Source: Flavobacterium geliluteum (GTDB lineage Bacteria; Bacteroidota; Bacteroidia; Flavobacteriales; Flavobacteriaceae). From it: DNA of 53,261 bases. Each line of letters opens with the position of its first letter. The first letter of the stretch is position 1. This document shows, piece by piece, positions 39,675 through 47,437 of the stretch. A model generated the notes under the pieces. The model had not been told where the DNA came from. It worked only from the letters and a program-made list of their open reading frames with translations, and did not search any database. The stretch lies in NCBI RefSeq assembly GCF_017948595.1, contig NZ_JAGFBV010000031.1, positions 1 through 53,261 on the forward strand, read 5' to 3'. Position numbers and translations under genes: made by a program.

Positions 39675-40646
39675 TTAAACTAAAGCCAACTCTATTGCGT
39701 TGGTAAATAAATCTTCTAAAGAAATTCCAGCGGCTTTGGCCTGTTGCGGAATCAAGCTTTCTGTGGTTAGACCTGGAATTGTATTCATCTCCAGCATGTG
39801 TGGTTCGTTGTTTACAATGATGAATTCGCTTCGAGAGAAGCCTTTCATTTTTAAGACTTCGTAAGCACGTTTGGCGGTATCACTTATTTTTTGCGTTAGT
39901 TCGTCTGAAATTCTTGCGGGGGTAATTTCCTGTGATTTTCCTTCGTATTTGGCTTCGTAATCAAAGAAATCATTGTCTGATACAATTTCGGTGATCGGCA
40001 AAACGGTGATTTTTCCTTTGTAATTAATGACACCAACCGAAACTTCGGTACCGTCAAGGAAACTTTCTATGATGATTTCGTTGTCTTCTTTGTAGGCAAC
40101 TTCAATAGCAATTGGCAATTCTGCTGCCGTTTTTACTTTGGAGATTCCGAAGCTTGAACCTGCTTTGTTGGGTTTTACGAAACATGGAAGCCCCACTTTT
40201 TTTACGATTTCGTCTGTATTGATTACATCACCTTTGTTAAGGTAATAGGAGATGGCTGTTTTGATGCCGTATGGTTTTAAAATCGATAACAAGTCGCGTT
40301 TGTTGAAGGTTACCGCCGCTTGATAATAATCGCAAGAGGTTTGCGGAATCTGCAATAGCTGAAAATAAGCCTGCATTAATCCATCTTCGCCCGGTGAACC
40401 GTGTATGGCATTAAAAACACAGTCGAATTTGATTTTTTGATCTTTTACAGTGACAGAAAAATCATTTTTATCAATTGGGAATTCAGCATCATTATCATCT
40501 ACATAGACCCATTTTTCTTTAAAAATATGAATACGGAATCCGTTGTATTTTGTTTTGTCAAGGTATTGTTTTACGACGTTTCCTGAGATAAGCGAAATTT
40601 TGTATTCGCTTGAATATCCGCCCATGATAATGGCTATGTTTTTCAT
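39675..40646 (-). CDS. ddl: D-alanine--D-alanine ligase
   Basis: A 323-residue ATP-grasp enzyme. It shows the N-terminal GGYSSEYKISLISG loop, the FNAIHGSPGEDG motif (residues 78-89), the central PCFVKPNKAGSSFGISKV segment (phosphate-binding), and the C-terminal EMNTIPGLTTESLIPQQA with metal-binding Glu and Asn. It joins two D-Ala in peptidoglycan synthesis. Length is typical. Confidence 0.95.
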   Translation of the reverse strand: MKNIAIIMGGYSSEYKISLISGNVVKQYLDKTKYNGFRIHIFKEKWVYVDDNDAEFPIDKNDFSVTVKDQKIKFDCVFNAIHGSPGEDGLMQAYFQLLQIPQTSCDYYQAAVTFNKRDLLSILKPYGIKTAISYYLNKGDVINTDEIVKKVGLPCFVKPNKAGSSFGISKVKTAAELPIAIEVAYKEDNEIIIESFLDGTEVSVGVINYKGKITVLPITEIVSDNDFFDYEAKYEGKSQEITPARISDELTQKISDTAKRAYEVLKMKGFSRSEFIIVNNEPHMLEMNTIPGLTTESLIPQQAKAAGISLEDLFTNAIELALV

Positions 40647-40784
40647 TGATTTGATGTTTATTTGTTTAATCGTTTAATTTGTTTCAGGTTTTGTCGGACT
40701 TCGACTTTGCTCAGTCTGACAAGATTGTTAAAATTTCTTTTTTTTAGAATACCAAATAGTAATGAAAATATCTTTTTGAAACCC
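40647..40784. other. Intergenic, nothing assigned
   Basis: Short AT-rich gap that holds the ddl promoter side and a partial GTCGGACTT...CAGTCTGAC palindrome (about 40694-40722). No gene. Confidence 0.4.
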
Positions 40785-40893
40785 AGAGCCCTAGCCCTGA
40801 TGGGAGCGGCATCTCCCGATTTAGAAAAACAAGGCTTTTTAGCCGTAGTTTTTGTTAATCGGGAATACAGCGGACAGCAGGAAATAGCTCCTG
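40785..40893 (+). ncRNA. Structured RNA element, Flavo-1-like
   Basis: The region has the blocks AGCCCTGATGGGAGCGGC and CAGCGGACAGCAGGAAATAG flanking a variable hairpin. An outer pairing GGAGC (40803-40807) with GCTCC (40887-40891) encloses TCCCGATT (40814-40821) with AATCGGGA (40857-40864) and an inner GGCT/AGCC hairpin. From memory this matches a dispersed Bacteroidota element, possibly the Flavo-1 RNA motif. It may also be oriented to act on the PASTA gene 110 nt downstream. Strand is assumed. Confidence 0.5.
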
Positions 40894-40974
40894 ACAATGA
40901 CTATACTCAGGATGACAATTTGATTCTTTCTTGCATTAAACAAAATTATCATTTTTTTTGAAACGAAATAGCTT

Positions 40975-40982
40975 TATCTTTG
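40975..40982 (+). promoter_or_regulatory. -7 box of the PASTA gene
   Basis: TATCTTTG matches TAnnTTTG and lies 20 nt before the ATG at 41003. A TTTG about 14 nt further up is a short-spaced -33 candidate. Confidence 0.6.
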
Positions 40983-41002
40983 CCTCTAATAAAAATAAAT
41001 TT

Positions 41003-41623
41003 ATGAGTTTACGTAACTATTTAACAAGCCGTGTGTTTTTTTTGCAAATATTGCTTGCGGCTGCTATTATTGCGGTTTTAGCATATTTGTTTATGCATTG
41101 GTTGACTTTTACAACAGATCATGGGCATGAAATTGAGGTGCCAAATTTGGCTAAACTGACCGAAGAGCAAGTGGAAGAAAAATTGGATGAGCTGGACTTG
41201 GATTATGTGCTTCTGGACAGTGTTGATTATAAAAGTGTATTCCCTAAATACAGTGTTGTTGAGCAAGATCCGTTGCCGGGAACAAAGGTAAAAGTGGGTA
41301 GAAAAATATATATTAAAATTAATTCTTCGGGATTCTCGTCTGTTAGAATTCCCGATTTGATCGAAAAAACCTATCGTGAAGCCGTACCAACTCTTAAAGC
41401 TTTAGGACTGGAGGAAGGTACGATAACGTATATTCCGAATTTAGGAAAAGATATGGTTCTGGAGATGCGTTACAAAGGAAGAAACTTAAAAGTAGGAGAT
41501 CGTGTGCTGAAAGCCTCTAAAATTGATTTGGTTTTAGGAGACGGAAAAGCAACGTACGAAGATGAAGGTGAGGCGATGGATAGCACCGCTGTACCCACTA
41601 CTGAAACACCAGCAAATGAATAA
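41003..41623 (+). CDS. Membrane-anchored PASTA-domain protein
   Basis: A 206-residue protein from ATG 41003 (MSLRNYLTSRVFFLQ); 15 codons of an upstream frame precede it but overlap the promoter. One membrane helix (residues 13-35) is followed by two PASTA repeats (VPNLAKLTEEQVEEKLDELD near 50, and IPDLIEKTYREAVPTLKALG near 120) and a Ser/Thr/Glu tail. PASTA domains bind peptidoglycan. In Bacteroidota the gene sits next to an RluA-type synthase, as here, with an 8-nt overlap (ATGAATAA). Confidence 0.8.
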   Translation: MSLRNYLTSRVFFLQILLAAAIIAVLAYLFMHWLTFTTDHGHEIEVPNLAKLTEEQVEEKLDELDLDYVLLDSVDYKSVFPKYSVVEQDPLPGTKVKVGRKIYIKINSSGFSSVRIPDLIEKTYREAVPTLKALGLEEGTITYIPNLGKDMVLEMRYKGRNLKVGDRVLKASKIDLVLGDGKATYEDEGEAMDSTAVPTTETPANE

Positions 41624-42659
41624 TAGTATTGAAAATTTGGATTTGGAAGACGAATTATTCGAACATTTCAGATTTGAAGTCCCTAAAGGTCAGGCGTTTT
41701 TACGTATTGACAAATATTTAATGAATTTGATTCAGAATGCGACTCGAAATAAAATTCAGAATGCCGCAACTGAAGGAAATATTTTTGTGAATGATATTCC
41801 GGTAAAATCAAATTATAAAGTAAAACCGTTTGATGTTGTGACCGTAATGCTGTCGCATCCTCCGTTTGAAAATCATATTCTTCCGGAAGATCTTCCGATA
41901 AACATTGTGTACGAAGACGAGGCTTTATTGCTAATTAACAAAGAGCCCGGAATGGTAGTGCATCCCGGTCACGGCAATTATACCGGAACTTTGGTAAATG
42001 CGTTGGCACATCATTTTGATAATTTGCCAATGAACAGCAGCGAACGTCCCGGTTTGGTACATCGAATAGATAAGGATACATCCGGACTTTTGGTAGTGGC
42101 CAAAACGGAAGCCGCAATGACGCATTTGGCTAAACAATTTGAAGCTAAAACTTCTGAACGCGAATATATTGCCCTTGTTTGGGGTAATGTTGCAGAAGAG
42201 GAAGGAACTATTGAAGGAAATTTGGCAAGGCACTTGAAAGATCGCATGCAAATGGCGGTTTTTGCAGATCCAGAAATCGGTAAACCTGCCATAACACATT
42301 ATAAAGTTTTGGAGCGTTTTGGTTATGTAACTCTGATTTCATGCAGATTGGAAACCGGAAGAACACACCAAATTCGTGCGCACATGAAACATATTGGTCA
42401 CCCGTTGTTTAATGACGAGCGCTACGGCGGTCATTTGATTCTAAAGGGAACTACTTTTACCAAATACAAGCAATTTATAGATAATTGTTTTAAAGCTTTG
42501 CCTCGTCAGGCTTTGCATGCTAAAACATTGGGTTTCGTGCATCCGAATACAGGTGAAATGATGCGTTTTGATACCGAATTGCCACAAGATTTTCAGGATT
42601 GTATTGAGAAATGGCGTAATTATGGAAAGACACATACTATGGATGAGGAAGAAAATTAA
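41616..42659 (+). CDS. RluA/RluD-family pseudouridine synthase
   Basis: A 347-residue protein from ATG 41616 (MNNSIENLDLEDELFEHF). An N-terminal S4 RNA-binding domain (residues 25-90, FLRIDKYLMNLIQ ...VNDIPVKSNYKV) precedes the catalytic domain with RIDKDTSGLLVVAK, whose Asp is the nucleophile, and GRTHQIRAHM. Such enzymes make pseudouridines in 23S rRNA (RluD: 1911, 1915, 1917); which site is not shown. It overlaps the PASTA gene by 8 nt and ends before a terminator. Confidence 0.9.
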   Translation: MNNSIENLDLEDELFEHFRFEVPKGQAFLRIDKYLMNLIQNATRNKIQNAATEGNIFVNDIPVKSNYKVKPFDVVTVMLSHPPFENHILPEDLPINIVYEDEALLLINKEPGMVVHPGHGNYTGTLVNALAHHFDNLPMNSSERPGLVHRIDKDTSGLLVVAKTEAAMTHLAKQFEAKTSEREYIALVWGNVAEEEGTIEGNLARHLKDRMQMAVFADPEIGKPAITHYKVLERFGYVTLISCRLETGRTHQIRAHMKHIGHPLFNDERYGGHLILKGTTFTKYKQFIDNCFKALPRQALHAKTLGFVHPNTGEMMRFDTELPQDFQDCIEKWRNYGKTHTMDEEEN

Positions 42660-42686
42660 TTAGATAATTTATCAATTAGAAAATTC

Positions 42687-42731
42687 GTATACTAAAAAAA
42701 AGCTCCTGTTTTTGGAGCTTTTTTTAGTATA
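42687..42731. terminator. Bidirectional terminator
   Basis: A long stem, GTATACTAAAAAAAAGCTCC with GGAGCTTTTTTTAGTATAC and a 6-7-nt loop, serves the pseudouridine synthase gene (+) and the convergent lipoprotein gene (-). Confidence 0.85.
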
Positions 42732-42741
42732 CCTAAATACT

Positions 42742-43356
42742 TTACTTCAAATTTTTAATAATTATATCAGTTATTTTAACCTTTCCGTTTGTTATAAATC
42801 CCAACTTTCCTTTTTGGCTTAAATTGTTACCAACGATAGCGCATTCTAAGGAAGTTTCATCATTAACTGAAAAAAATAAATGATTATTGAGAACTTTAAC
42901 TTTAACCGAATACCATTTGTTGTTTTCTAAATTTATTGCCTTGGTAAATATACTTGGACCTCCATGTTTTCCGTACTCGTCACTGTTTTTATTGTAAACT
43001 CCTCTTCCTATGATAAGATTTTGATCTATTTTATACAAGTAAGTTCTAATATATTTATTTTGATCAATATGAAGCATGATTTCAAATAAAGATTCCTGAG
43101 TCATATTTACATTAAGATTAATTTCGTAATTTTTTGAAAGCTTTTTTTTAGATTCTAAAACGCTCCATTTCAAAGGACTTCCAATGCCTATTAAAGTATC
43201 TTTCTCCAGAAACCATTCTTTTGAATCTAAATTCCAGTCTGATTTTAGTTCAGATTTTTGCGTTATTGCATAGCCTTTTTTTGTAGTTGAAATGGTATTG
43301 GAGCATGAAATCATTATTAGATTAAAAACTAATAATAGGGTAAATTTAATTTTCAT
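42742..43356 (-). CDS. Lipoprotein with concanavalin-like (DUF1080-like) domain
   Basis: A 204-residue protein with a lipobox (NLIMISCSN, Cys at about residue 18). The body is beta-rich (KNYEINLNVNMTQESLFEIM, then NNKWYSVKVKVLNNHLFFSV), typical of LamG/DUF1080 jelly-roll domains that bind or cleave sugars. The closing GKLGFITNGKVKITDIIIKN is characteristic of the last strand. Substrate unknown. Confidence 0.65.
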   Translation of the reverse strand: MKIKFTLLLVFNLIMISCSNTISTTKKGYAITQKSELKSDWNLDSKEWFLEKDTLIGIGSPLKWSVLESKKKLSKNYEINLNVNMTQESLFEIMLHIDQNKYIRTYLYKIDQNLIIGRGVYNKNSDEYGKHGGPSIFTKAINLENNKWYSVKVKVLNNHLFFSVNDETSLECAIVGNNLSQKGKLGFITNGKVKITDIIIKNLK

Positions 43357-43360
43357 TTTT

Positions 43361-44602
43361 TTAATTTATCGTTTTATGGGACTTTATTTTTCCGGTTGAT
43401 CCATTTAGAGAAGGAGTCAATTCGAACACAGAAGTAGGCGCAAGTCCAGATTCTATCCTGTGTGATACATACAAAATACTTACATTCGTTTCTTGTTTAA
43501 TAGTATTGATGAGCTGAATTATCAAAGCTACATTTTCGTCATCGAGGCCTTCTACAGGTTCGTCCAAAATTAATAAAGGCGGGTGTTTTAAGACGGCACG
43601 AACAATCAATGCCACTCTTTGTTGCCCTATAGAAAGGTCAATAAAACGTTTTTTTGCTAACGTACTCATTTTTATTACTTCGAGCCATTGCGTTACGATT
43701 TGCTTTTGCAAATTGGTCGGTTCAGTGTATAATCCAATAGAATCAAAAAAACCAGAAAGAATCATTTGTTCTAAAGTGTGGCCTTTTTGAAATAAATCGG
43801 TCATCGAAGTCGTAAAAATTCCAATTTGCTTTTTGATGTCCCAAATGCTTTCACCACTTCCTTTTTTTCTTCCAAATAAAAATAAATTTTGACCAAAACC
43901 TTTTGGATTATCGCCTGTTATCAAAGATAAAATAGTGCTTTTACCAGAACCATTTGGACCGATTAGCTGCCAGAATTCGCCTTGTTTGATCGTCCACGAA
44001 ATGTTGTCTATGATTTTCCTTTCGTCATAACTTACCGAAACGGCTTCCATTTTTACTAATACACTTTCGTGAAAGGAATGTACCTCGAGCGCTTTAGGTA
44101 TAGGGGTTGCCGTTAACGGTTTAAAGTCTTTTTCTATTTTAGAAATCGAATGTAATTCGAAAGAATCATCGATTATTTGGGCTTTATTGGGCACAAAATT
44201 AAGTACATCAGCCCAACGATTGACTAGTTGAATGATGGCAATCTTACCCGTTAATTTTTCTAATGACTGCGCCAAAGTGGTTCGCGAAGCTTGATCTAAA
44301 TGATCAAAAGGATTATCAAAAATGATAAAATCAGGATTTTTCTCGAGACAATATTTCAGGAATTGCTTTTTTCTTTCGCCTGACGAAAAAGTTCGCAATT
44401 GCCTGTGTTCATTTTGAGCAGCCTCGACACTATCGTACTGATATTCCTGTTCGATAAATTTTTCGATAGCAATATCAGAAAAAAGAACTCCTTTTTTATT
44501 GTTAAAAATAGCTAATTCTCCTTTTACTTTGCCAGAGAGCAAAATATCAATAAAAGCCTTTTTGTTTACTTGATTCGAGAGTAAAATATCCCAATGTTGC
44601 AT
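43361..44602 (-). CDS. Tandem ABC ATPase (ModF-like) with degenerate first domain
   Basis: A 413-residue cytosolic protein with two ABC domains. Domain 2 is complete: Walker A GPNGSGKST (215-223), signature LSIGQQR and Walker B LLILDEPVEGLD. Domain 1 (1-165) retains the signature FSSGERKK (72-79) and the Walker B-like FIIFDNPFD (92-100) but has no Walker A; FIDILLSGKVKG replaces it. It has no membrane partner in the neighbourhood. ModF/PhrA-type proteins are of unsure function; a role outside transport is possible. Confidence 0.75.
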   Translation of the reverse strand: MQHWDILLSNQVNKKAFIDILLSGKVKGELAIFNNKKGVLFSDIAIEKFIEQEYQYDSVEAAQNEHRQLRTFSSGERKKQFLKYCLEKNPDFIIFDNPFDHLDQASRTTLAQSLEKLTGKIAIIQLVNRWADVLNFVPNKAQIIDDSFELHSISKIEKDFKPLTATPIPKALEVHSFHESVLVKMEAVSVSYDERKIIDNISWTIKQGEFWQLIGPNGSGKSTILSLITGDNPKGFGQNLFLFGRKKGSGESIWDIKKQIGIFTTSMTDLFQKGHTLEQMILSGFFDSIGLYTEPTNLQKQIVTQWLEVIKMSTLAKKRFIDLSIGQQRVALIVRAVLKHPPLLILDEPVEGLDDENVALIIQLINTIKQETNVSILYVSHRIESGLAPTSVFELTPSLNGSTGKIKSHKTIN

Positions 44603-44629
44603 TAAAAAAAATTAAAAATAGTATGCTGT

Positions 44630-45475
44630 TTATTTTGTTGCCATTGGTCTATTTTGGCGGGACCATTCGCTCCAGGAACCCACGTACAATTTAGGAATAG
44701 GAATTCCGGCATAGTCCATTGCCAACAAAGTATGACAAGCCGTTACGCCCGAACCACAATGTACAATGGTATTTTCGGGATTTTTATCGCCAATAATTTG
44801 AGAATATTTTTCTTTTAATGTTTCAGCATCATGATAAAAACCATTCTCATCCAAATTTTCGCTAAACGGAACATTAATAGCTCCCGGAATATGTCCAGCA
44901 ATGAGGTCTAATGGTTCGGTGAGACCGTCAAATCGATTTTTGTCACGCACGTCTATAACAATGCTTTGGGTATTATTTCGGGCCATTTCGACTTCATCAC
45001 TATCTGTCAAAGGCAATTTCCATCCTACCATAGGATATTTTTCGGTTTGGCTGTATTTTTCAACTATTGAACTCACAGGGAAACCACTTTTTACAGCCGC
45101 TTGCAAGCCACCATTGATAACCTGAACTTTTTCATGTCCAATCGCCCTGAGCATCCACCAAAAGCGAGCTGCCGCATTAGAGCCGTTTTTATCGTCGTAA
45201 ATAATTACATGACTTGTCGGCAAAATTCCGAGTCTGGATAGCACTTCAGCAAATTTTTCGAATGACGGCAAAGGATGTCTACCACCGTTTGCTGGGTCAG
45301 ATGTAATCGTAGCCAAATCACGATTGAGATCGACAAAACGAGCGCCTTTTAAGTGCTCTTTGCTGTAATTTTCTTCAGCATTTATTCCGGCGCGGGCATC
45401 TACAAGCACAATCTCCGGCGAATTTAGCTTTATTACTGCTTCATCAGGAGTTATAATGGATGATAATCGTGGCAT
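44630..45475 (-). CDS. Thiosulfate/3-mercaptopyruvate sulfurtransferase (double rhodanese)
   Basis: A 281-residue protein with two rhodanese domains. The first (residues 1-130, VLVDARAGINAEENYSKEHL ...FVDLNRDL) is structural; the second (IDVRDKNRFDG ...AGHIPGAINVPF) carries the catalytic loop VHCGSGVTACHT with the active Cys near residue 240. CGSGVTA resembles mercaptopyruvate sulfurtransferases. It moves sulfur from thiosulfate or mercaptopyruvate to cyanide or thiols. It stands 20 nt from the next gene. Confidence 0.85.
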   Translation of the reverse strand: MPRLSSIITPDEAVIKLNSPEIVLVDARAGINAEENYSKEHLKGARFVDLNRDLATITSDPANGGRHPLPSFEKFAEVLSRLGILPTSHVIIYDDKNGSNAAARFWWMLRAIGHEKVQVINGGLQAAVKSGFPVSSIVEKYSQTEKYPMVGWKLPLTDSDEVEMARNNTQSIVIDVRDKNRFDGLTEPLDLIAGHIPGAINVPFSENLDENGFYHDAETLKEKYSQIIGDKNPENTIVHCGSGVTACHTLLAMDYAGIPIPKLYVGSWSEWSRQNRPMATK

Positions 45476-45495
45476 CTTATTGTAATTAGGAATAA

Positions 45496-45885
45496 TTATC
45501 CCGGAATTTTTTCAATCAGAATTTCATCTTCTAATTTATCATAGTACGTACAGGTCATTTCAATAATATCTACGCGCCATTTGGCTATTCCGCATTGACC
45601 GGACTGATTGCAAAAAGTAATATAATCGGTTTGACCGTCTTGGTGGGCAACCAAAAATTCGATAAAACGTTCTTTATTGACTTTGTCTTCGATTTTAATT
45701 TCAGAGTATTTTTCATCCGAAGTTACTGTGTAATTATTGACACCATAATATTCTACATGACCATCATTTACAAAAGTATCATAGCCTTTTACACCCAAAA
45801 TAATAAGATGTTGTATGTATTTTGGGAAATCTGCACCGCTTTGTACTTTTGCGTGTGCTTCTTTTATTTGTTCTATTGTAAACAT
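45496..45885 (-). CDS. DUF1398-family protein
   Basis: A 129-residue protein (FTIEQIKEAHAKVQSGADFP at the start; GVKGYDTFVNDGHVEYYGVN near residue 30; SGQCGIAKWRVDIIEMTCTY near the C-terminus). This follows the DUF1398 pattern, for which a conserved Cys and the YYDK motif are noted. Function unknown. Confidence 0.75.
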   Translation of the reverse strand: MFTIEQIKEAHAKVQSGADFPKYIQHLIILGVKGYDTFVNDGHVEYYGVNNYTVTSDEKYSEIKIEDKVNKERFIEFLVAHQDGQTDYITFCNQSGQCGIAKWRVDIIEMTCTYYDKLEDEILIEKIPG

Positions 45886-46004
45886 GTTTTTTATTTTTTA
45901 GTTTAACTTTTATCCCTCCAAAAAAAAGAATTAAAGGTTTGTTACTTCTTTAACAAAGATATTGATTTGTGGTATTTTTTTTACGTTAAAATTTAGATTT
46001 TATT

Positions 46005-46442
46005 TTAAAGCCCAACAAAATCATCACTTTTAGGAAAAATACTCAAAGCCTGAATAGCAATTTCTGGAGTTGGAGATGCTAATTTGCGGAGTTTGGTATC
46101 CATCCAGGCGCCATCAACAGTGATAACCGCACAAAGTGTATCATCTTCTTTTCTAAATTCGTGAATGATAGACCAGCGCGAAGCATCGGCTTTCATTTTG
46201 GATGTTTTGGTATGAATGAATATTTTGTCTGAAAGTTTTAGCTCTTTTCTAAAAACGCATTCTTCTCTAAATAGCACAGGTCCAAAACTTTGTGTTTGCA
46301 TCACTCTTAATGTCAAACCCAATTGTTCCAGAATCTCGATACGGTGTTGCGCACCAAAATCGTAATAAGCACTGTGACGAACGTGAAAATTTGGGTCTAA
46401 ATCTGACCAGCGAAAAGATATTTCTTTAATAAATGAAACCAT
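46005..46442 (-). CDS. Hotdog-fold acyl-CoA thioesterase
   Basis: A 145-residue 4HBT-type protein: FRWSDLDPNFHVRHSAYYDF near the start (Asp-x-Asp and His in the usual DxDxxGHVxN place), then beta segments ending with DGAWMDTKLRKL. Such enzymes hydrolyse acyl-CoA or acyl-ACP. The usual Gly in 'D.xGHV' is Phe here, a small deviation. Confidence 0.75.
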   Translation of the reverse strand: MVSFIKEISFRWSDLDPNFHVRHSAYYDFGAQHRIEILEQLGLTLRVMQTQSFGPVLFREECVFRKELKLSDKIFIHTKTSKMKADASRWSIIHEFRKEDDTLCAVITVDGAWMDTKLRKLASPTPEIAIQALSIFPKSDDFVGL

Positions 46443-46568
46443 TTTTTATTTAAATTTTAGAAAATCGAAATTACAAATAAAAAAGCAAAGGCGACTTTTT
46501 TGAAAAGTTAAAGTCTGAGAGAAAATTGTAAAGCACATTTTATGCAGCATAAAATGTTTTAAGGAGTT

Positions 46569-47036
46569 TTATAAGCTTTCGAGATTGTCCCATTCGTATT
46601 CTATTTTAGAAAGTTTTCTGAAATAGAGGATGAGCAATAAAAGTTCCAGACGTATTTCGTATTTATTATCGTCGGAAATAAAAGGCATTACAAACATCGA
46701 AATCAGACAAAGTACAACTCCGAGGATCGCATCAAATTTGCCGATAGAGATGGCGTTTTCTTTTTCGAACCAAAGCGAGTAAGCAGCAAAACCTTTAAAA
46801 AGAAAAACAGCTATAATTATCAATCCCGTAATTGAAATAGGCACATTTGTTTCAAAACCATAAAATGACAGATGAAAGCGGTTGATAAAAAGGCTTGTCG
46901 GCAAGGCGATAAGTCCGCAAAGCCCCATAATCATAAAAATCCAACAAAAAGTTTTCATCCACCAGGGCAAAAGTTTTCTTCTGATTATTGCCGGTTTTTC
47001 AAATTGGTCAAAATTGTTGTCGGATTGTGGGGTCAT
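46569..47036 (-). CDS. Integral membrane protein, unknown
   Basis: A 155-residue protein with four likely membrane helices (TFCWIFMIMGLCGLIALPTS, then VPISITGLIIIAVFLFKGF, then FDAILGVVLCLISMFVMPF, then LLLLILYF). The soluble N-terminus is polar (TPQSDNNFDQFEKPA). Precedes the dnaK regulatory region, facing away. No family recognised. Confidence 0.6.
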   Translation of the reverse strand: MTPQSDNNFDQFEKPAIIRRKLLPWWMKTFCWIFMIMGLCGLIALPTSLFINRFHLSFYGFETNVPISITGLIIIAVFLFKGFAAYSLWFEKENAISIGKFDAILGVVLCLISMFVMPFISDDNKYEIRLELLLLILYFRKLSKIEYEWDNLESL

Positions 47037-47437
47037 TTTTTTGATTTTTGGTTTAGTGATGTGGCAACGAATATAATTAATTTTAAGAATATCGAAATAT
47101 TAATTTTTTTATGAATACTAAAGCATAGTCATTATTGCTTCGCTATATTCTTATTTTTAATAGTGATTCAGTAAACTTTTTTAGTATCGGCATTCTTTTT
47201 ATCTACTTTTTACAGGTAAAAAAGTATAGAGTGGATAACAGGAGAACTCTCCTGATAATGACAGCTGAATGACGGTTATGCCACGAATGTCAGGTTTGTA
47301 AAATGTCATGTTGTCAGCTAGTTTTTGATGTGTAGACAGTAAAACTGACAATTTACTTTGGTTTTTTATATTGGCACAAAGATTGACTTATGCCACATGA
47401 GTTATTAAATAGTATATCAAAATTAATTATATAAAAA
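47037..47437 (+). promoter_or_regulatory. dnaK upstream region: TGACA/TGTCA words and a near-sigma-54 box
   Basis: In 401 bp there is no CIRCE (TTAGCACTC-N9-GAGTGCTAA). A hairpin CAGGAG-AACT-CTCCTG lies at 47239-47254. TGACA or TGTCA occurs at 47259, 47288, 47304, 47312 and 47345. TTGGCAC-N5-TTGAC (47371-47387) resembles a sigma-54 site (TGGCAC-N5-TTGCA) but the -12 GC is GA. The mRNA leader would be about 40 nt. Confidence 0.45.

Noticed and set aside
40658..40961. Two frames in the ddl-PASTA gap
   Set aside because: They cross the structured RNA element; codons follow the hairpin text and there is no start context.
47037..47437. CIRCE element before dnaK
   Set aside because: No TTAGCACTC/GAGTGCTAA pair or near match was found on reading the region.
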